DNA of 57,166 nt from an uncultured Bacilli bacterium. Its GTDB lineage: Bacteria > Bacillota_I > Bacilli_A > RF39 > UBA660. Location: the NCBI GenBank assembly GCA_944359725.1, contig CALVSY010000008.1:1-57166 (forward strand), in the 5' to 3' direction. The notes under the pieces are model-generated. The model worked only from the letters and a program-made list of their open reading frames with translations, was not told where the DNA came from and did not search any database. This document shows, piece by piece, positions 1 through 7,967 of the stretch (positions are counted from its first letter, which is position 1; the number at the start of each line of letters is the position of its first letter). Both the position numbers and the translations under genes were made by a program.

Positions 1-173
1 ATTGTAATCTTATTGCATCACACATCAATTCTGTTCCAAGAAAATCTTTAAATAATATTTCACCTTATGAGGCTTCTGTTAATTTCATTGGTAAAGAAAA
101 TTTAGACAAATTAAAAATCGATAAAATCAATTATGATGATATCGATTTAACAATTAAACTACTTAAAAAGTAG
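1..173 (+). CDS. IS30-family transposase, C-terminal end (partial)
   Basis: The reading frame enters from the left edge and ends at the TAG at 171-173. The 56 visible residues include HINSVPRKSLNNISPYE, which matches the C-terminal end of IS30-family DDE transposases (the INS-x-RxSLN-x-x-TPYE signature), followed by a charged tail. The catalytic residues lie outside the window, so I cannot tell whether the element is intact. It is the only visible part of an insertion sequence whose right end should fall within about 100 bases downstream; I could not place the terminal inverted repeat. Confidence 0.75.
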   Translation, partial: CNLIASHINSVPRKSLNNISPYEASVNFIGKENLDKLKIDKINYDDIDLTIKLLKK

Positions 174-404
174 TACCTTTAATTAAGCCAAAATACACTT
201 ATTTTTTCTAATACAATGTGGGATGTTTACCTTACAAAATTTTAAAAATAATAACTTCCCGCACTTTTTTGCGTGCTTTCTTTTCAACTTAACGACGTTA
301 TTTTATCATTTTTCTTTATAAAAGTATACCTTTTTTTCCTTTATTTATGGGATTTTCTAATTAAAAATCATTTTTTATTTTCTGCGGGAACTTTTCTTTA
401 AACC
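174..404. other. Intergenic, probable IS right flank
   Basis: There is no credible gene. The stretch is T-rich and contains an 8-bp inverted repeat, TTCCCGCA at 256-263 and TGCGGGAA at 383-390, and a short local hairpin around GCAC...GTGC at 261-276. The right end of the IS30 element must lie here, but I could not define it without the left end. Confidence 0.4.
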
Positions 405-526
405 TAACCGAAAAAAAAGCAATCCCAAAACTTCAGGATTGCTTGTTACTGCTTTCCAGCTAAATACTGCATTAGCTGGCTTTGATTATTACTGCTTTAC
501 TTCATCAGTTATAATTATAACTGACA
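405..526 (-). ncRNA. Candidate small RNA downstream of gmk, three hairpins
   Basis: On the minus strand a strong promoter (-35 TTGTCT at 555-560, 17-nt spacer, -10 TATTAT at 532-537) fires just past the gmk stop codon. The predicted transcript starts near 525 with a perfect 20-nt palindrome (505-524), then a hairpin with arms CCAGCTA/TAGCTGG (456-479), then a terminator hairpin AAGCAATCC/GGATTGCTT (417-444) with a U-run. No open frame is present. The middle part resembles the plus-strand RNA at 16022-16107 (shared AAGCAG, CCAG-Y-TAATG and AAAGCAG blocks). It may be an orphan antitoxin RNA, or simply a structured gmk 3' UTR. Confidence 0.5.
411..444 (-). terminator. Terminator of gmk / small RNA
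   Basis: Stem AAGCAATCC/GGATTGCTT followed on the minus strand by eight U residues. Confidence 0.8.
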
Positions 527-531
527 AATAC

Positions 532-560
532 ATAATACCATACATGACAAAAAAAGACAA
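532..560 (-). promoter_or_regulatory. Sigma-A promoter of the small RNA
   Basis: TTGTCT, 17 nt, TATTAT read on the minus strand. The spacing is ideal, and the site lies entirely downstream of the gmk coding region, so it must serve the small RNA rather than gmk. Confidence 0.6.
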
Positions 561-567
561 TACTTTT

Positions 568-1251
568 TTATAAATTTATATCATTATTTTTAAAATATTT
601 TTCATCCATTAGAAGTTCGTGTATTTCCTCTTCTGGATTATTTAAGTAAACTTCCTCGATTCTTTCTACCATGCATTTTTGAGATTCGATAATCGAGTTT
701 ACTTTTCTTGTTGCGGTATTTAAATCATCATTTACAACTACGTAATTATATTTTGTAACTTCGTTTATTTCTTTGTATGCTTCTTTAAATCTTTTAATTA
801 TTTTCTCATCAGTTTCGGTACCACGTTTTTTTAACCTATAAACTAAATCTTTCATAGAAGGAGGCATTAAAAATATAAATACAGCCTCTGGTACTTTATG
901 TTTTATTTTTAAAGCACCTTGTACTTCTATTACAAGTATTACGTCTATACCCTTATTTAAATACTCATTTATTTTATCTTTTGGAGTACCATAATAATTT
1001 CCATTATAAACGGCATACTCTAAAAACTCATCTTTCTTTACTTTTTCTTTAAACTCATCTTTAGTTACAAAAAAGTAATTTATACCGTTTTCTTCTCCTT
1101 CTCTTGGCGTTCTTGTTGTGCAAGAAATAGAAACCCAAAAATTATTATTGTATTCCTTTAGCCTTTCACAAACAGAGTCTTTACCACATCCAGAAGGACC
1201 AGATAAAACTATTAAACTTCCTTTTGTATTTGACTTTATTATTTCTGACAT
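568..1251 (-). CDS. gmk: Guanylate kinase
   Basis: Cytoplasmic enzyme that phosphorylates GMP (and dGMP) with ATP to GDP in purine nucleotide salvage and synthesis. The P-loop GPSGCGKD is at residues 18-25, and the GMP-binding region SCTTRTPREGEENGINYFF follows. The length, 227 residues, is slightly above the usual 205 because of an acidic C-terminal tail ending in KNNDINL. The start ATG has a good ribosome binding site (AGGAG). In B. subtilis gmk lies with rpoZ and priA; here it stands alone, followed by a small-RNA candidate and preceded by a terminator for the pilin gene. No key residue is missing. Confidence 0.96.
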   Translation of the reverse strand: MSEIIKSNTKGSLIVLSGPSGCGKDSVCERLKEYNNNFWVSISCTTRTPREGEENGINYFFVTKDEFKEKVKKDEFLEYAVYNGNYYGTPKDKINEYLNKGIDVILVIEVQGALKIKHKVPEAVFIFLMPPSMKDLVYRLKKRGTETDEKIIKRFKEAYKEINEVTKYNYVVVNDDLNTATRKVNSIIESQKCMVERIEEVYLNNPEEEIHELLMDEKYFKNNDINL

Positions 1252-1269
1252 TGTTCTCTCCTATTAACA

Positions 1270-1291
1270 AAAAAAGACCAAAATAGGTCTA
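1270..1291 (-). terminator. Terminator of the pilin-like gene
   Basis: Stem AGACC/GGTCT with a run of U on the minus strand, overlapping the stop codon of the pilin-like gene. Confidence 0.7.
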
Positions 1292-1483
1292 TTTACACGT
1301 TCCTTCACCAGGCTGTGAACCTTTTTGATATGTCTCACCAACTAATTCGCATGACGTTTTAGTTATAGAATCTTTTAAGTATCCTCCGAATACCTTTATT
1401 AAACTAACTGCTATAACAGTAACTAGTGCAATAATTAAAACATATTCAACTAGTGCCTGACCTTTCTTATTTAAATTATACAT
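1289..1483 (-). CDS. Flp/Fap-type (type IVb) pilin-like peptide
   Basis: A 64-residue protein. After a short basic leader comes GQALVEYVLIIALVTVIAV, which matches the Flp pilin N-terminal signature: Gly before the cleavage site, Glu at +5 with an adjacent Tyr, then a hydrophobic helix. The C-terminal part has two Cys (in TSCEL and GTCK) that could form a disulfide. Flp pilins are normally assembled by a Tad apparatus (TadA ATPase, TadBC, TadV peptidase), none of which is in this window. It is monocistronic with its own terminator. The family call rests on the N-terminal signature; the function as a pilus subunit is inferred. Confidence 0.8.
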   Translation of the reverse strand: MYNLNKKGQALVEYVLIIALVTVIAVSLIKVFGGYLKDSITKTSCELVGETYQKGSQPGEGTCK

Positions 1484-1577
1484 CTTATCACACCCTTATA
1501 TCATACTAATATTAGTTTATCATTTTATATTGGTATTTGTCAATCACTAAACTAAAACTAAATTAAAAGTGTAAAGT

Positions 1578-1606
1578 AAAACCAGTCTAATTAAAAGACT
1601 GGTTTT
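1578..1606 (-). terminator. Terminator of LRR surface protein 1
   Basis: Eleven-bp stem AAAACCAGTCT/AGACTGGTTTT immediately after the stop codon on the minus strand. Confidence 0.85.
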
Positions 1607-1607
1607 A

Positions 1608-2759
1608 TCATTGCCTTACAGTTGGTGTTGGTCTATTGGTAAACGTGTCTGTTTCATAACGAGTATCTGCACTAATAGAAATACTTGTTATAAAATTATT
1701 ATAATCATACTGCGCCCAAAAAGCTTCTTTCCCAATATATGTTAAACTATCTGGAAAATATAACTCGCCACTTAATGATAAGCTCATGTAAAAAGCTTGA
1801 TTTCCTATAGTTTTAAGATTATTTCCAAATTTTATTGATGATACTTGGTTTATCATAAATGCAGATTCCCCTATTTCTTCTAAACTATCTGGAAATACCA
1901 AATCACCAGTCATAAATTGACAATAAAAGAAAGCACAATCTCCGATTTTTTTTAGTGTAGATGGAAAACTTACACTTTTTACTATATTATAATCAGGATC
2001 AGCTGTCACATCATTATCAGTAACCGTTTTTTTTGATATTGCAAACGGTGAAAATCCTGTTGTAATATATCCTGTTTCACTTGCTTCTTGCATACTGGTA
2101 CCCGCAATTTCCGTTACTCCCTCAGGTATTACTAGATGTCCGTTATTCGATTTAACCTGTTCTATTCCTTTTTCTGATAATCCAGATACAGTTGTTGGTC
2201 CAGACCATGTAAATAAATCACTTTGCTCAGGCTCTTCAGGCTCTGTTACAGTGCTATCCGTTACCTGCTCATACGTTATCGTTATTGTAAATTCTGCATT
2301 AGCACTCGTACTTACAGAATCCTCATCCCACTGCACTTTTACATCCATGTTCTTTTGCTGTTCTATGTTTAATATATCTCCATTATCTACCCCACTATAA
2401 GTTACTGTTATATCTTCTGTTTCTAATCCATTTACCTTTATTCCTGTTACTTTTGCAGCCATCGTACCATTATTTTTTATCGTTACGTTTATGTTTGCAT
2501 ATGCTGTTGGATATTCTAAGTTTGGAACTTCTATACTTAGTTCTTTTCCTTCATTTATTATGTTTGCCTGGGCATTTTTACTTCCTTGTTCACTTATTTT
2601 ATTTACGCTTTCAAATATTATATCAAATTCTCCTTCTGCTGATGCCGTTCCTTTTATATCTAAGCTTTGAGAGAATAGTGCATATCCAACTGCCACACTT
2701 ATAAAAAGAGCTATTGCTCCTATTATTATTTTACTTTGTTTATTTATACTACTTTTCAT
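1608..2759 (-). CDS. BspA-type leucine-rich-repeat surface protein 1
   Basis: A 383-residue predicted exported protein. Residues about 9-32 form a hydrophobic export/anchor segment ending YALFSQSLDIKGTASA, which resembles the N-terminus of TasA/camelysin-like proteins. Residues 33-165 are a beta-rich region with FTITITYEQ-like strands. A conserved block DLFTWSGPTTVSGL then leads to GHLVIPEGVTEIAG and LRR_5-type repeats (FPSTLKKIGDCAF, FPDSLEEIGESAF, FGNNLKTIGNQAF, FPDSLTYIGKEAF). It ends RPTPTVRQ with no LPXTG motif and no C-terminal membrane segment. A close paralogue lies at 14821-15885. LRR_5 proteins often act in adhesion; the role here is inferred. Confidence 0.85.
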   Translation of the reverse strand: MKSSINKQSKIIIGAIALFISVAVGYALFSQSLDIKGTASAEGEFDIIFESVNKISEQGSKNAQANIINEGKELSIEVPNLEYPTAYANINVTIKNNGTMAAKVTGIKVNGLETEDITVTYSGVDNGDILNIEQQKNMDVKVQWDEDSVSTSANAEFTITITYEQVTDSTVTEPEEPEQSDLFTWSGPTTVSGLSEKGIEQVKSNNGHLVIPEGVTEIAGTSMQEASETGYITTGFSPFAISKKTVTDNDVTADPDYNIVKSVSFPSTLKKIGDCAFFYCQFMTGDLVFPDSLEEIGESAFMINQVSSIKFGNNLKTIGNQAFYMSLSLSGELYFPDSLTYIGKEAFWAQYDYNNFITSISISADTRYETDTFTNRPTPTVRQ

Positions 2760-2852
2760 TTTTTCTTCCTTTATTTTATTTTCTATTTATAGTATATCAT
2801 ATTTTAGTTTGTTAAAACACGAAATTTATGATAATATTTACATGGTGATACA

Positions 2853-3128
2853 ATGTTTACTTATATGAATGTAAAAGTTAAAGAAGCTAAAAACTTTAAA
2901 GATAGATTAATTGGTTTAATGTTTAAAAAAAACATAAAATATGGAATGTTTTTTAAACATTGCAGGAGCATTCATACGTTTTTTATGCTTGATGAAATAG
3001 ACGTTGTTGCAACTGATAAAAATAATAACATTATAAAAACTTATAAGCGTGTTAAACCATGGAGAATACTAGTTGCTCCAAAACCTACTAAAAACATATA
3101 TGAATTACCAAAAGGCACTTTAAAATAG
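2853..3128 (+). CDS. DUF192 family protein
   Basis: A 91-residue protein matching the DUF192 family: the pattern RLIGLMFKK, then GMFF, HTFFMLDEIDVVATD and a C-terminal YELPKGTL. Members form a small beta barrel of unknown function. Many have an N-terminal signal peptide; this one starts directly at the domain and is short for the family (usually 110-150). One of the few plus-strand genes in this part, it is divergent from LRR protein 1, and its 3' end faces that of the next minus-strand gene. Confidence 0.85.
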   Translation: MFTYMNVKVKEAKNFKDRLIGLMFKKNIKYGMFFKHCRSIHTFFMLDEIDVVATDKNNNIIKTYKRVKPWRILVAPKPTKNIYELPKGTLK

Positions 3129-3144
3129 TGTCTTTTAATATTTA

Positions 3145-3807
3145 CTAGTCTAATATGATATCTAATCCGTTTTCCCCATCAAATGTATATTTTTTATAAA
3201 ATTTAATGCCAATTTTTTTAAAATAATTGTACTCTTTTTTATTTTTACAATAAACATCAAACATATTTTCATGAGTTTCAGATGCATACATAATATCTTT
3301 ATCATTATAAAACATAATGTCTTCGACTGAATATGGAAACATCCAATCATAAACCGAATTTTTACTTAAAATTTCTTTTTTTAGTCTATCCGATAATTTA
3401 AAGAAATATCTTGTATATGATGGATCAGAAACTTTTTTTAAAATCATTTCCTCCTTATATTTATTTACAAATTCAGAAGTAATATAATTATAATATATCC
3501 AATTAATATGATCTTTTATTGCACGTTTTCCACCATCTGGACTTGTAAAATTATAAACTTCTTTTCCATAAATCTCAATATTATCTTTATATTTTTCGGA
3601 CATATATTCCAAATACTCTTTTGAATAATTTTTTGCAAGATCCTTTAAGGTACAATTTTCACCATTAAGAAAAATTTTTAAATATCTATTAGTTCTTTCT
3701 ATATATTGTTCAGTATGAATTGCCACTTCAAAAATGTTACTTTTATTAATTAAATACTCCATCAATTTTTGATAAGTTTCTCCTTTTACTTTTCCTTTAA
3801 TTAACAT
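3145..3807 (-). CDS. Hypothetical protein, SpoIIIAH-mislabelled family-like
   Basis: A 220-residue soluble protein with no membrane segment. The C-terminal part, DWMFPYSVEDIMFYNDKD followed by an S-x-x-HE motif and a stretch rich in aromatic residues, resembles a widespread family of small proteins often labelled stage III sporulation protein AH without support. I cannot assign a function. The start has a good AGGAG site. It is followed by the sortase operon in reverse order, with a terminator upstream of it, and appears monocistronic. The resemblance is from memory of the W-FP-x-x-x-EDI-x-FY pattern and needs a profile search. Confidence 0.6.
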   Translation of the reverse strand: MLIKGKVKGETYQKLMEYLINKSNIFEVAIHTEQYIERTNRYLKIFLNGENCTLKDLAKNYSKEYLEYMSEKYKDNIEIYGKEVYNFTSPDGGKRAIKDHINWIYYNYITSEFVNKYKEEMILKKVSDPSYTRYFFKLSDRLKKEILSKNSVYDWMFPYSVEDIMFYNDKDIMYASETHENMFDVYCKNKKEYNYFKKIGIKFYKKYTFDGENGLDIILD

Positions 3808-3861
3808 TTTAGCTCCTTCTTAAATCATTTTATTTTCATAAAAAGTATAACATAAGATAAC

Positions 3862-3892
3862 AAAAAAGAGCAAAATATGTTTACTTTGCCCT
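3862..3892 (-). terminator. Terminator of the sortase operon
   Basis: Imperfect stem AGAGCAAA/CTTTGCCCT with a U-run, overlapping the sortase stop codon. Confidence 0.6.
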
Positions 3893-4516
3893 TGCTTTTA
3901 CAACGTATCTTTCTTTACCACCTTTAGTACACGTAACTAAAGTTACTATTTTTTCATTAGGATCATCTGGTTGTGCTAAGTACGATGCATCATCAGCACT
4001 TTTAATGCCATATTCATAAACGTAATAATCAACACTTCTACCCGTTAAGTCGGTGACTGTCACAACGTCATTTTTTCTTAACCTATTAATTTTTATAAAG
4101 TAATTTCCTCGCATAAAATTATGTCCACCGATCGCAACGTTTCCATTTTCATTTAAGTCAGGTCCTGACATCTTAACTAACGCCGTGTTATATGCATCCT
4201 TAGTGTTTTCTTTTAAGATAGGTTCATAAAGATTAATCTTTTTAATTCTTAGTTTACCTAAAACGGTAAATTTAAAGCCACCGTAGGAAACAACTGCTTC
4301 TGTTACATTATCATCATTCTTTTCTATTTCCTCATCTATTTTATCAATAATACCCTTTGATAGTTCTTGCCTTTTTCTTTCTCTAAAATTACTGTATATA
4401 AATAGTGCAACCGCAACATATAATGCTATTACGATTAATACTATTAAAGTGTTAATTAGTTTTTCTTTATTAATTTTACTAAATAATTTATTGATCTTAG
4501 TTTTTATTTTATTCAT
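3881..4516 (-). CDS. Sortase, class not assigned
   Basis: A membrane-anchored cysteine transpeptidase of the sortase fold, 211 residues. The N-terminal cytoplasmic basic segment is followed by a transmembrane helix at about residues 22-42. Catalytic residues are visible: His132 in IGGHNF, Cys196 in TLVTCT and Arg203 in KERYVV. The family cleaves a sorting signal and joins the substrate to peptidoglycan or a pilin subunit. No protein in the window carries a recognisable LPXTG-plus-tail signal, so the substrate is elsewhere or atypical. It is the last gene of a three-gene operon with the WG-repeat protein and a small membrane protein. Confidence 0.9.
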   Translation of the reverse strand: MNKIKTKINKLFSKINKEKLINTLIVLIVIALYVAVALFIYSNFRERKRQELSKGIIDKIDEEIEKNDDNVTEAVVSYGGFKFTVLGKLRIKKINLYEPILKENTKDAYNTALVKMSGPDLNENGNVAIGGHNFMRGNYFIKINRLRKNDVVTVTDLTGRSVDYYVYEYGIKSADDASYLAQPDDPNEKIVTLVTCTKGGKERYVVKARAK

Positions 4517-4525
4517 CTAAAACAC

Positions 4526-4687
4526 CTACACTTTAATATAAGGCTTTAAAAAATCATAGCCAAAAAAGTATACTAATAAGCCTAAAACTACTAAAACGAT
4601 TAAGGAAATATATATACCTATCATAAATTTGTCTTTCTTTTTTTTAGGTTCTGAATCAGAAACATCTACCATTTGCATATCATTCAT
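4526..4687 (-). CDS. Small single-pass membrane protein
   Basis: A 53-residue protein in the chosen form: a short N-terminal segment, a lysine run (PKKKKDK), then one transmembrane helix of about 21 residues ending YFFGYDFLKPYIKV. I chose the ATG at 4685-4687 because AAGGTGAT precedes it at good spacing; a longer frame to 4708 would overlap the upstream gene. It lies between the WG-repeat gene and the sortase with tight spacing, so it is probably part of the same surface system. I do not recognise a family. Confidence 0.7.
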   Translation of the reverse strand: MNDMQMVDVSDSEPKKKKDKFMIGIYISLIVLVVLGLLVYFFGYDFLKPYIKV

Positions 4688-4697
4688 TTTTATCACC

Positions 4698-6581
4698 TTA
4701 ACTTTCACTAGAATTATCTACGTATATTAACTTACCTTCATAATTATAATACTCATTTTTAACGATTATATAATTATCGTAAGCTTTATAATCAGTATTA
4801 AACGAAGTAAGTGAAATCTCACTTAAATTTTCTGTTGTCAAAAGTGCATCTTTTGCATTAGTTGAAATTTTTATTATAGGATATGTATCATTAAATACAA
4901 CGTCTATGTAATGAAGATCATTTACCGTTTTGCCATTACTGTTATATAGAATAAATGAATTGTCTTTCTTTGCTGCATAAAATACGTTTTTCCTATTTGT
5001 AGAAGTTTTTTTCTTAACAACATCAGATGCCATCTTTACTTCTTCATTTTCAAAATCTATTATAACGTCTCCATCTTTATCTAACACACCATAACCATTA
5101 GTTGTTTTAGCGATCGCTTCTCCAAAAGAGTCAAATTCCAAAGCCTCATCATAGTGCTCATCATTTATTAAATTACCATATTCATTTATGTATCCAAATT
5201 TTCCATCACTAAACTTTACGATTGCAAAACCATTTTTAAACGCTTTTTCCACTTCAAAATCCGCTTCTATTTGTTTATATACCTCTCCTTCTGAAACAAG
5301 TGCTATATCGTTTTTTCTTCTTCTGGTGTTATAGGTGTAATACATAAATACGCCGTCTCCGTAAAAAGAGCTGTCTTCCGTTATGTTATCAGATATTTTT
5401 GCACCTGTTTTAGTGCTTATGTACTCATATTCATAATTATTATTAATCGCTCTTAAAACTCCAGCTTTAATAGATGGCATACTAAGACTATTTAAACTTT
5501 CTGATTCAAATATAACCTTATTATCATCTATGTACATATATCTTCTTGCACCACTATTAATAGTTTCATAAAACACGTTGTTTTCTTCTGGCACTATTTC
5601 GTTTAAAGTAGGAGAAGAAACACTTGTTCCATCCATTAAATTAACTATTTGACTAGTACCATTTACTTTTACAACTCCGTATCTATCATAATCATTTTCA
5701 GTTAGACTAGAAGATTTTACACTAATTGTTTTATCATCTTTATCTGTTAGTTTATAAGAAAACACTTCTTTTCCATCTAAGTTAATAATTCCAACGGTAT
5801 TATCATTAGTAAACGAATAACAACCATCTTCATATGTTATCAAATCATAATCAAACTCCGTTTTTTCTTTTAAACTACTATTTAGTATTCCATACTTTAA
5901 TCCGCTTTTAGTAACCTTAGATGCGATTATGTCCTCTCCTGCTCTATAAAGTGAAAAGTAAGTTCCCGCATTAACCGCTTCTTTTCCACCTTTATCAATT
6001 ATAAGAGTAAGGTTAGATGCGTCTTTTACGATTGCGTAACCATTTATGAATTCCTCACCATAAGAATACTTTGGATTTACTATTTTATTTCCAGTGTAAT
6101 CAATGTAACCATACTTATCATTTTGAACTATTCTAATAGGCTGATTATCTGATGCATAAACAATTAAATCATTTAAGGCATCCCCGGTTTTATTTATGAA
6201 AAACTCAAAGCCTATAAGCATTACTATTATTACGTATAGCATTACTTTTTTTACTATTTTTCTTGTCTTTGCATTTTTTATGTTAAAATCTTTTATTGAT
6301 GGTTTATACTCATCTAACTTCTTTTTAGAGGCATCTATTTCCACTTTACCTTGGGCGCTTGATACGTTTACTTTATTTAAAAATTCATCTAGCTTTTTAT
6401 CTTCTTTTTCCTCTTTTTCTTTATCAACTTTTACGTCCATAAAGTCAAGCATTTCATCAATTTCATTTGCAACTTTTTTATCCGCCTCAAAATCAAGCAT
6501 TTCAACGGTATCATCATCATTTGAGGAAGCATCATCAAAATCAAGCGTTTCAACTAATTCGTCTTTAACATCTTTTTTCAT
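4698..6581 (-). CDS. WG-repeat membrane protein with periodic LDF motifs
   Basis: A 627-residue protein. The first ~105 residues are acidic and cytoplasmic, with three copies of an E-(T/M)-LDF motif spaced exactly 16 residues apart (LDF at about 13, 29 and 45). One transmembrane helix lies near residues 112-130. The extracellular part contains WG/KWG-type beta repeats, seen as NDKYGYIDYTGNKIVNPKY, DGKFGYINEYGNLINDEHY and TNGYGVLDKDGDVIIDF. WG repeats form a propeller-like fold of unclear role. The start is the ATG at 6579-6581, seven bases after AGGAGG. It is first gene of the operon with a small membrane protein and sortase; a scaffold or sortase-linked surface role is inferred. Confidence 0.85.
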   Translation of the reverse strand: MKKDVKDELVETLDFDDASSNDDDTVEMLDFEADKKVANEIDEMLDFMDVKVDKEKEEKEDKKLDEFLNKVNVSSAQGKVEIDASKKKLDEYKPSIKDFNIKNAKTRKIVKKVMLYVIIVMLIGFEFFINKTGDALNDLIVYASDNQPIRIVQNDKYGYIDYTGNKIVNPKYSYGEEFINGYAIVKDASNLTLIIDKGGKEAVNAGTYFSLYRAGEDIIASKVTKSGLKYGILNSSLKEKTEFDYDLITYEDGCYSFTNDNTVGIINLDGKEVFSYKLTDKDDKTISVKSSSLTENDYDRYGVVKVNGTSQIVNLMDGTSVSSPTLNEIVPEENNVFYETINSGARRYMYIDDNKVIFESESLNSLSMPSIKAGVLRAINNNYEYEYISTKTGAKISDNITEDSSFYGDGVFMYYTYNTRRRKNDIALVSEGEVYKQIEADFEVEKAFKNGFAIVKFSDGKFGYINEYGNLINDEHYDEALEFDSFGEAIAKTTNGYGVLDKDGDVIIDFENEEVKMASDVVKKKTSTNRKNVFYAAKKDNSFILYNSNGKTVNDLHYIDVVFNDTYPIIKISTNAKDALLTTENLSEISLTSFNTDYKAYDNYIIVKNEYYNYEGKLIYVDNSSES

Positions 6582-6674
6582 CAGCACGCCTCCTTATTTT
6601 TATGTATACCTAAAACAATTTTATAATATTTTTATTCAAAATACAAGGTTAGTAAAAAAGAAGTGTAAAAGAAA

Positions 6675-6700
6675 AGAACAAGTTTTGTTAAACTCATTCT
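6675..6700 (-). terminator. Terminator of obg
   Basis: Stem AGAACAAGTTT/AAACTCATTCT with a U-rich tail on the minus strand, overlapping the obg stop codon. Confidence 0.6.
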
Positions 6701-7962
6701 TTAAATTCGAATATCATGTCCATGATCTGTACTTTATCACCGTTTTTGCATCCCATTTTTATAAGTTCTTCATCAATTCCCATACCTCTTAGTTTTCTTG
6801 CAAACCTTACTGCGCCTTCATCAGTAAACTTAGTCATTTTAAATAATTTTTCAACTTCTTTTCCTTTTACTACGTAAATATCATTATCACGGGTAATGGT
6901 AAATGGTTTTTCCTTTTTAAATTTATATAAAACGTGTGATTCGAAGTTCTCCTCATCAAATAAAGGTTCCTCTTTAATATTATCTAGTTCATCTGCTATT
7001 TTAACTAATACCTCATCTAAACCTTTATTTGTTATCGCACTTACTTCAAATACTTCTTTTTTATATTTATCTTTAAATCTTTGAAGGTTTTCATAAGCAC
7101 CTTCTAAGTCCATTTTATTAGCGATTATTACCTGCGGCTTTTTCATTAATTTAGGATCAAAGTCATAAAGCTCTTTGTTAATTACCTCATAATCTTCTAA
7201 TGGATCTCTTCCTTCAAGGCCTGACATATCAAGAACGTGTGCGATAACGCGGGTTCTTTCTATGTGTTTTAAAAACTTATCACCAAGACCTTCACCAAGT
7301 GATGCTCCTTTAATTAAACCAGGAAGGTCTGCTGCAACAAAGGTCCTACCATCAATCGTTCTTACAACTCCTAAGTTAGGATTTAAAGTAGTAAAGTGAT
7401 ATGCTGCTATCTTAGGCTTAGAACGTGATATTTTAGATAAAATAGTTGACTTACCAACCGATGGCATACCAACAAAACCAACATCAGCGAGTAATCGTAA
7501 TTCTACTTTTAAAGTTTTTTCCTCTCCTGGTTCTCCTTTTTCAGAAAAATTTGGAGCAGGATTAGAAGGAGTTGCAAAAGCGGTATTACCACGTCCTCCT
7601 CTTCCTCCTTTAGCAACTATTACACTATCATCTTTTTTAGTTAAATCAGCAATTATTAAACCAGTATCCATATCGGTTACCGTCGTTCCAACAGGAACTT
7701 TAATAACAACGTCCTGGGCGCCACGGCCATTTTTATTTTTACCCATTCCGTTAGCACCCTTTGGTGCTTTAATTAACTTATTGTATCTTAAATCAAGTAA
7801 TGTCTTTAATCCTAAATCAGTTTTAAATATGATGCTTGCGCCTCGTCCACCGTTACCACCGAAAGGTCCTCCGTCCGGAATAAACTTTTCTCTTCTAAAA
7901 GCGGTACAACCATCACCACCATTACCAGCTTTAACTTTTATTATTACCTCATCTACAAACAT
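6694..7962 (-). CDS. obg: GTPase Obg
   Basis: A ribosome-associated GTPase needed for large-subunit maturation and linked to stress and sporulation control. The N-terminal glycine-rich Obg fold is clear (GNGGDG, PFGGNGGRG, GGRGGRGN). The G domain contains GMPSVGKST (P-loop), DLPGLIKGAS (G3) and NKMD (G4). A C-terminal OCT domain ends MDMIFEFKE. The start is taken at the ATG at 7960-7962 because AAGGTG precedes it; upstream codons overlap the ribosome binding site. In B. subtilis obg follows spo0B in the rplU-prp-rpmA cluster; here trmB and an unknown gene intervene and spo0B is absent. Confidence 0.97.
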   Translation of the reverse strand: MFVDEVIIKVKAGNGGDGCTAFRREKFIPDGGPFGGNGGRGASIIFKTDLGLKTLLDLRYNKLIKAPKGANGMGKNKNGRGAQDVVIKVPVGTTVTDMDTGLIIADLTKKDDSVIVAKGGRGGRGNTAFATPSNPAPNFSEKGEPGEEKTLKVELRLLADVGFVGMPSVGKSTILSKISRSKPKIAAYHFTTLNPNLGVVRTIDGRTFVAADLPGLIKGASLGEGLGDKFLKHIERTRVIAHVLDMSGLEGRDPLEDYEVINKELYDFDPKLMKKPQVIIANKMDLEGAYENLQRFKDKYKKEVFEVSAITNKGLDEVLVKIADELDNIKEEPLFDEENFESHVLYKFKKEKPFTITRDNDIYVVKGKEVEKLFKMTKFTDEGAVRFARKLRGMGIDEELIKMGCKNGDKVQIMDMIFEFKE

Positions 7963-7967
7963 CGAAA

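Noticed and set aside
2453-2704. 83-aa plus-strand frame opposite LRR protein 1
   Set aside because: Leu-rich shadow of the minus-strand gene; no ribosome site, and the minus frame has clear domains.
6196-6792. 198-aa Ser/Phe-rich plus-strand frame
   Set aside because: Antisense to the acidic tail of the WG-repeat protein; composition is the expected complement of Glu/Asp/Lys codons.
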